From Costus lasius (lineage: Eukaryota; Streptophyta; Magnoliopsida; Zingiberales; Costaceae), in NCBI GenBank assembly GCA_027563935.2, contig CM050449.1, forward strand, positions 14,646,501 through 14,710,500: a stretch of 64,000 nucleotides of DNA, in the 5' to 3' direction. The notes under the pieces are model-generated. The model had not been told where the DNA came from. It worked only from the letters and a program-made list of their open reading frames with translations, and searched no databases. This document shows positions 57,665 to 64,000 of the stretch, piece by piece. The translations under genes and the position numbers were made by a program. The number at the start of each line of letters is the position of its first letter. Position 1 is the first letter of the stretch.

Positions 57665-58047
57665 GTAATCTCTCTCTCGATAGCACTCAAGGATAATATG
57701 ACTGGATTGGTTGAAATTTTTTGTTTCTTTTGAAATAGTTTATTTCCGTTATAAATGATCATAGGCTTGACATTTTTTAATGACTATTCATAACATAGGA
57801 GAACATTTACTTTGAATGTATTATATAGTATTATAGATGTGAGGTACTGTTAATTCTTAATTCAACTGTTAATCAATGCATGTATCAAAATAATATTTAT
57901 GGATATTTTCTCAAATATTGATTTCTTTTATGAATTATGTGTTAATTCATGCACATATTTGATGTAAAGATTATTAAACGCCCTAATCGATGCATGACTT
58001 ACAAATACATTTCCTATGTACAATAAGATAATCATCACAAGCACTTG

Positions 58048-59958
58048 TGATGACACCAAAATATATAATATATTTTGTACCATTTCATATATACTTTTTC
58101 ATGCTAAATTAAAGCACTTTTGTTTTTTTTATGCCAAATTTATCAAATATTGCAAAATCTATTTCTATTTTGGTTTTTGGTAATTTTCAGGTAAAAAGAC
58201 ACTATTTTTAGGCGTTTTCGAGCAAAATCAAATATATGAAAGAATTGTCATCATCAAGAAGACATCACGTGACAAATTTTACGCAAATCGAGGTAACAAA
58301 CTAAAATACGGCAGAGCCGTAATCTATATTACAGTACCGTATTTTCGTACGATACCGTAATATCAGAGCACCTGCCGTAATTTTAGGGAGTTTTTCACCA
58401 GAATGTTTTTTGGATTTTACGGCACTGCCGTAAGAAATTACACAGCCATAATTTGGAGCGCTTTTAGACCAGAGAGATTCACTGAAATTATGGCACCGTT
58501 GTAAACTATTTCACGGGCTGTAATTTCCAAATGTTGCCGACCAGAGTGTTCAGCCGATTTTACGGCATCACCGTGAAGCATTTTACGGTGCCGTATTTTG
58601 TGAAGATCTCAGACCCGAACACTTGACCGATTTTACGGCAGTGCCGTAACATATTACATTGCCGTAATTTCCTTCTAGAACACGACTTCTACAGTCCAAT
58701 TCGAAGCTCGATTTTTGCGGATGATCCAGACCTTAAAACTCGAAGCCGTAAGAAGAAAAAAGGAGCTTTCGCCAAGAGGAAGAGGAAGACACCAAAAGCC
58801 CCAATTTTCATCCACCATATAGAGAGAAATTGAGATTTCAGCCGCCGCCTAGGGTTTCGCCGCTGCGACGTGCACAGTGCATCTTCGGCCGTGAAATTTG
58901 AAGGGAAGCTATGCCTAGAGTAAGAGAACACGCCCCAAAAGTTTCAGAGGGAAATGAGATCAATTGGAGGAGAAATCAACAAAAAGGGAGGCGCTGTTAT
59001 TGTTCATCGACGCTCAACTAAAAATTACGTGGTGTATTTTCTGAAACCCTCTTCTCCCTTTAATTTTTGATCTTTTGAAACCATGGATTATTGTAACTCC
59101 TTCACTATGCTAGCTTAAACCTTTATGGGACATGGGGGAGTAATTCCCTTTGATTTTCTCAATGACTAGATACTTTACTTTCATCATGATAGTTCTATTT
59201 TGATGATTCTACCTATGCGAGTATTGCTCTAAAATTCTCCTTAGTTTATTTATTGTCATGTATGATATAAAGTTTTCGCAATATGGACTGAAAATTGATT
59301 TGCTTGAGAACTTGGAACCCTAAAATTGAATAATAGGAACTCACCGTAAGAAATTAGGTTAAGTTCTTATTTCTTGATTTTAGTAATTTTATTGCCATGT
59401 TTGATAATTATGAACCTTGGATTGAGTTATTGTGTCAAACGTGGAGATCATGCACGAAAGTGAGGATCAGAACGTTGGAGAACCATCGGTAGAACGTGTG
59501 TTGAAACTCGGATGCGTGAAAACGATCCCTGAGATTCCACTCGAGACGATTAACTTAGAATTCGGATGCATGAAAATGATCCTTTAATTCTTCGTTTGGT
59601 GATTTACTTATTTACAGCATTGGGATGAATCTTGTGCGAAAGCGAAGATTAGTCCCTGCATGGTTGTCTGCACGAAAGTGAGATAATCCACTTATGAAGT
59701 AAAGTATATCTTTATCATTGTAAAACTATATTGATGAACATCTATTTTTATCTAGTCATGAAAATTAAAGTGAATGAAACCCTAGTCCCAGTTTCTCTCT
59801 GATTACTCTCCCGTGTGTTTTTCGATCATTGCTTGACTTCTATTCGATTGCCTAGACAGTAAGAAATCAATTATTTGGTACTTGACAACTTAGGTCTCTG
59901 TGGGTTCGATATCTATTTTATTACTTCGAGTATCCGTGCACTTGCGGAAATAACAACA
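58048..59958 (+). repeat. Element K 5' LTR
   Basis: The end is set by comparison with solo LTR I; it could instead be 60122, after the 164-bp duplication. It contains the palindrome array (58300-58690) and a stretch of repeated GGATGC(G/A)TGAAAA-GATCC phrases (about 59510-59585). Confidence 0.65.
58300..58690 (+). repeat. ACGG/CCGT palindrome array in the K LTR
   Basis: Five to six degenerate units of about 70-80 bp, each with TTACGGCA(C/G)TGCCGTAA followed by a second TTACxxxGCCGTAATTT and a spacer containing GACCAGAG or GACCCGAAC. Confidence 0.75.
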
Positions 59959-60222
59959 AGCTTGGTGACACAACAAGTCTTTGGAGCCGTGTCGGGGGGG
60001 GGGGGGGTGACAAGTCCCCGTATGCCAAACAACGAGTTTTTGGCCGCGACACTTTAGGTCTCTGTGGGTTCGATATCTATTTTATTACTTCTAGAATCCG
60101 TGCACTTGCGGAAATAACAACAAGCTTGGTGACACAACTAGTCTTTGGAGCCGTGTCGGGGGGGGGGGGGTGACAAGTCCCCGTACGCCAAACAACGAGT
60201 TTTTGGCCGCGACATCTTAGAT
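59895..60222 (+). repeat. 164-bp tandem duplication of the LTR end/leader with poly-G runs
   Basis: Two copies (about 59895-60058 and 60059-60222) span GGTCTCTGTGGGTTCGATAT, TGCACTTGCGGAAATAACAA, a PBS-like CTTTGGAGCCGTGTCGGG, and a G run of 14 (59994-60007) or 13 (60158-60170). GAGTTTTTGGCCGCGAC follows each copy and also resembles a decayed PBS. Confidence 0.75.
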
Positions 60223-60262
60223 AAGTTTTAGTCTACCTACTTGTTGGGATACAACAAGTTCT

Positions 60263-60280
60263 TGGCGCCGTTGCCGGGGA
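60263..60280 (+). other. Element K primer-binding site (tRNA-Asp type)
   Basis: TGGCGCCGTTGCCGGGGA is complementary to the 3' end of plant tRNA-Asp, the usual Athila/Tat primer. It lies about 305 bp after the homology-defined LTR end, unusually far, because of the duplicated leader. Confidence 0.8.
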
Positions 60281-60396
60281 TCTTAGTTTTTGTCAATATT
60301 GAAGATATTGAAAGTATTGCTAGACTAGGTTTTTATTACTGTTTTTTATTAGGTTTTTGTTTACTGTTTATTTTTTTTTTGTTTTCTTAAAATCAT

Positions 60397-63026
60397 TTGA
60401 TCTATTTACTTTGTATGCGCAGGAACCTTAGATTAGGATCGCTTGTACCTTTTGATCATGAAATTAACAAAACTCTTAGAGTGCGCAGGAAATTGAGATT
60501 TAAAGAGAATTCACAAGAAACACAACAGGAGGAAGTGATAGTGATGGCGAATAATCAGAAATCACTTAGGGACTATGCAGCCCCTAATCCACAGGAGATT
60601 CACTCTAGCATTGCTAGACCCGTCATTGAGGCTAACAACTTTGAGATTAAGCCTGTTTTTCTCTCTATGATTCAACAGAACTAGTTTGGAGGATCTCCTA
60701 TGGAAGATCCAAACCAACACCTTGCTTTATTTTTAGAACTTTGCGATACTATTAAGATTAATGGAGTTTCTAATGATGCACTGAGATTGAGATTATTTCC
60801 TTTTTCTCTTAGGGACCGAGCACGATCATGGCTACAATCACAACCCACCGGTACCTTTACAACATGGGATCAACTATTAAATTCTTTTCTGATGAAATAT
60901 TTTTCACCAAGCAAGATAATAAAATTGAGAAATCAAATCACCTGTTTTCGACAGAAAGATAGAGAATCACTCAGTGAAGCATGGGAGAGATTCAATGAAT
61001 TACAACGGAAGTGTCCCCACTATGGCCTTGAAGATTGAGTTCTACTTCATACTTTTATAACGGTTTGCTCTATAATACCAGACTAACTGTTGATGCTGCT
61101 GCAAGAGGTGCTCTTATAAACAAAACAATTGACGCTGCTTTCAAATTGCTGGAGGAGACGGCTCTAAATCATAATCAGTGGACTTCTGAGAGGAGTACTT
61201 TATAGACCTTCTCAAGGTAAGAATGAAAACGATGGATGGCGTACCTTAGCAGAGAAGGTAGATTCTTTGTGCAACAGGTTCGATTCTTTTAAGATGCAAA
61301 CTGCTGCTATTTCTTCTATTGTTTGTGATATATATGGAAATAATGGTCATGATGCTGAAAATTGTAGAGTTATTGTAGATCAGGGTAGTGAACATGCTAA
61401 TGCTGTAGGGAACTACAATCAGAATAGAAATAATGATCTCTACTCTAGTATTTATAACCCTGGATGGAGGAACCACCCTAATTTGTCTTGGAAGTGTAAT
61501 AACAATATAGGGGGACAAACTGAGAATAAAGGATACCAAAATAGGCAAAATCAAAACCAAAACTAGAATTCTAATGTTGAGTCTATGCTTGAGAAGATGA
61601 TGGCTAATCAAAATCAGTTCAGGCAAAATAAAACTAAAGAAATTGAAGATCTTAAAGAGATGGTTAGTCAATTAGCTTCACAAGTAGGATCTTTGACAGC
61701 TCACAATAAAATTCTTGAAAATCAAATTGTACAACAAACAAGTAGTTTTTACAGACCTCTGGAAAATTACCTGCTAAACCTGAAATAAACCCTAGGGAGC
61801 ACTGTAATGCTATTATCACTAGAAGTGGGAAGCAATTAGGAGAACCTAAAGGGAAAGTTGAAAACAAAGGGAAAGAGCTTGATGATGATCATGAAGATAA
61901 ATTAGAGTTAGGAAAATCTTCTTCACATGAGGAACCCCAAACTAGTTTGCCACCTCAAAAGGGTGATGAACCAAAAGGAGATGAACCATGTGAGAAAGAT
62001 GATTCTAAACCTAATTTACCTCTTCCTTCTAAGTCACCAATACCTTTTCCACAGAGGTTAGTTCAAATCAAACTAGACAAACAATTTGGCAAATTTCTTG
62101 AAGTTTTGAAAAAACTTTATATTAATATTCCATTTACTGAAGCTATTTCTCAAATGTCATCTTATGCAAAATTTTTGAAAGAGATATTGTCTAGCAAGAG
62201 AAAATTATATGATTATGGTACTTGTATTGTAACTTTAACTGAGGATTGTAGTTCCATTATACAGAACAAATTGCCACCAAAACTAAAGGATCCAGGTAGT
62301 TTTTCTATACCTTGTTCAATTGACATTATGGCTTTTGACTGAGCCTTATGTGATTTGTGTGCCAGTGTAAGTCTAATGCCTCTATCTATTTGTAGGAAAC
62401 TGAATATTGGAGAGCTTAAACCTACATCCATATCTTTACAGCTTGCTGACTCATTAGTAAAGTATCCTGTAGGTATTTTAGAGAATGTTCCAATCAAGGT
62501 AGGTGAATTTTTCTGGCCTGCAGATTTTGTAGTTTTAGATATGGTGGAAATTCATAAGAATCTCATAATTCTTGGTAGACCACTGTTAGCCACTGCTGGA
62601 GCAAATATAGATGTGAAAGAGGGAAAAATTACTTTTAATATTTGTGGGAAAATTATTGAATTTGATCCTAATGATTCTTTGAATAAACTTTCATACTCTG
62701 AATCATGTTATAGTGTTGAAGTAGTTGATGATGTTGTTATTGATGTTTGCAATTTATTTGATGAATCCTCAAATTTTGAAACTAACAATTTTTCAGAGGA
62801 TATTGATAAAGGATTTCAGGAGAAGAAAAATAAAATTTTTGAGAGAAGGAAGAAAAGAAGGAGAAGATCTAAGTTGATATTCAAAGGAAAGAAGATCTTG
62901 AGCAAATTTAGAGATTGTTTCAAGGCTGAGCCTTATATAATTCGAAGTGATACCCAACCTAAAGAAAGATTAAAGAACCAATTGGGGAATTCACGATTAA
63001 ATCCGAGTGTAAAAGGATCAAGTTAA
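60397..63026 (+). pseudogene. Element K gag-protease, decayed (Athila type)
   Basis: Athila-group gag: IEANNFEIKPVFLSMIQQN, SPMEDPNQHLALFLELCDTI, LFPFSLRDRARSWLQSQPTG, YNPGWRNHPNLSW. Then the region before protease (PFPQRLVQIKLDKQFGKFLE, MSSYAKFLKEILSSKRKL) and a protease-like ALCDLCASVSLMPLSICRKL. Lesions are in-frame TAG at 60682-60684, TGA at 61036-61038, a frame change near 61050-61060, TAG at 61564-61566, a frame change near 61770, and TGA at 62340-62342. The second knuckle cysteine reads tyrosine, and the protease DLGAS motif reads DLCAS. After SILGRPLLATAGANID-like sequence the frame ends at 63026. RT, RNase H and integrase do not follow. Confidence 0.85.
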
Positions 63027-63040
63027 TGACCTTTAAATTA

Positions 63041-63064
63041 GCGCTTCTTGGGAGGCAACCCAAG
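63041..63064 (+). other. Athila-group conserved motif
   Basis: GCGCTTCTTGGGAGGCAACC plus CAAG. From memory this motif is recurrent in Athila-group internal regions, normally after pol. Here it comes 15 bp after the protease frame stops. Confidence 0.6.
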
Positions 63065-63149
63065 CTTTCTAACCTTTATTTATTTATTTTTTATTTTAAG
63101 TTTTTGCTTAAACTAACTTTTGTTTTATTTTTGTAGGTGAAATAAAGTT

Positions 63150-63655
63150 TGGTGCAAATTACGGCACTGCCGTAATGTATATTACGGCACCGTAATTTTC
63201 GTCCGCTTTCGACCAGAGAGTTGCGTTGAAATTACGGTACTGCCGTAAACATTAACACGGTACCGTATTTTGTGTCAAAAATTTTCTCGAGAGCATTGTT
63301 GATTTTACGTCACCACCGTAAGATTTTACACGGGCCGTATTTTCGTGAGATTTTCTGATGAGAATTTCCGAAATTTATCAGAAATTACGGTAGTACCGTA
63401 AATTATTTTACGGGCGTAGTTTTTAAGTTTCGATTTTTTTTTTAAAAAAATCGCTGGTTGATTTTACTGCGGTACTGTAAACTTTTACACGGTACCGTAT
63501 TTTTGAACCGTTTTTGAGCAGAGAACTGTCGTGATTTTACGGCGGTACTGTAATCTGTTTAACGGTACCGTATTTCGGAGCAAATTTTCACCCGAGAGAT
63601 TCCTGATTTTTACGGCGCTGCCGTAAGATATTATACTGCCGTAATTCTGTTTCTG
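63150..63655 (+). repeat. ACGG/CCGT palindrome array in the K body
   Basis: About seven units of 70-80 bp. Each pairs a first palindrome (for example TTACGGCACTGCCGTAA) with a second, ACACGGTACCGTATTTT-like, and a spacer often ending GAGAG...TTGA. Units have drifted but keep palindromic symmetry. Confidence 0.8.
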
Positions 63656-64000
63656 GCACGCGATTCCTAAGTCGTTTTTAGGGTTTTTTGGGCCGCATTT
63701 TTGGGTTTCATGCTCGTTCTCACTCGTTCTCGCGCCGGCTTCGACCTGCAACCTTCTCCGACCACCAGAGCACGCTGGCGACTCTTCCAGTGAAGTTCCG
63801 ACCGTCGATTGGGTACTCTTTTCACCGTTTTCTCCACTTTGGCGAGTTTATATGATTTTCGCTCTTTCACTCGTTCTTCCTCGTTTCTTAGTCATTTTGA
63901 GAGATTTTTGTTTGCAAATGCTTCTTAGAGGATAGACGACGATTCCTAGTTCAATTCTAGAATTTTTAGAATGATTCATGGAGCGTCTTGAGCAAGATTG
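63656..64000 (+). other. Element K internal sequence, no gene seen
   Basis: CT-rich sequence downstream of the array (CACTCGTTCT repeats at about 63719 and 63869). No recognisable frame before the window ends. Confidence 0.4.

Larger units (their letters stand above)
58048..64000 (+). mobile_element. Element K: Athila-type Gypsy element (3' end outside window)
   Basis: The LTR begins TGATGACACC at 58048. By homology to the TSD-defined end of solo LTR I it ends at ...ATAACAACA, 59958 (about 1911 bp). A duplicated leader, a tRNA-Asp-type PBS (60263-60280), a decayed gag-protease region (60397-63026) and the motif GCGCTTCTTGGGAGGCAACC (63041-63060) follow. This motif is a landmark I know from Athila-group elements. 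No RT or integrase is seen before the window ends. The left flank is ACTTG (58043-58047); the right duplication is not in the window. Confidence 0.82.

Noticed and set aside
1..64000. CRISPR array, bacterial operon, integrated virus or organellar insert
   Set aside because: No direct-repeat/spacer pattern, no bacterial-style gene packing, no viral capsid or movement genes and no rRNA or plastid genes were seen; all long frames are transposon or plant nuclear types.

Overview
The window is nuclear DNA of a flowering plant. The evidence is a spliced eukaryotic ribosome-biogenesis gene with GT-AG introns, plant hAT transposons, chromodomain Ty3/Gypsy retrotransposons primed by tRNA-iMet (PBS TGGTATCAGAGCC), and Athila-type Gypsy DNA with a tRNA-Asp PBS. 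There is no bacterial or organellar gene, no CRISPR array and no operon. I cannot name the species.

1-39,757 is one multilayer nest of transposable elements, resolved here by target-site duplications (TSDs). The outermost layer is an old minus-strand LTR element (G), whose short LTR is split into three pieces. Into it went solo LTR F (minus, TSD CTTGG), later hit by a 5.1-kb hAT element carrying a nearly intact transposase (TSD TCCATAGG), and solo LTR E (minus, TSD GCAGG/GTAGG). E's LTR then received four chromoviruses: A (minus, 3' half deleted), B (plus, full length but mutated), C (plus, intact 1590-codon gag-pol) and D (plus, intact 1587-codon gag-pol). A, B and C abut copies of the same 5-bp target CTAAG. 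D used CCCAG, 9 bp from E's LTR end. A further plus-strand LTR at 1-1828 carries a 1.05-kb non-autonomous hAT element with a captured CIPK-type kinase fragment, inserted at the centre of a near-perfect palindrome of that LTR.

39,758-44,754 is gene-poor: a 2x tandem duplication with ankyrin-like coding traces, a possible PORR-domain fragment, and one or two MITE-like elements. 44,755-51,245 is a gag-only Gypsy derivative (H, minus; TR-GAG-like) whose 5' LTR is interrupted by an Athila-type solo LTR (I, TSD ATGGG), itself interrupted by another solo LTR (J, TSD AAAGG/AAAGA).

51,246-58,047 holds the only convincing host gene: the 5' exons of a UTP7/WDR46-like U3 snoRNP (SSU processome) protein on the plus strand. 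From 58,048 to the window end an Athila-type element (K) with decayed gag-protease sits after the sixth recognised exon, in what would be the next intron. Rows of a roughly 75-bp unit rich in ACGG...CCGT palindromes occur in the Athila-type LTRs and in the K body.

Abbreviations: LTR, long terminal repeat; PBS, primer-binding site; PPT, polypurine tract; TIR, terminal inverted repeat.
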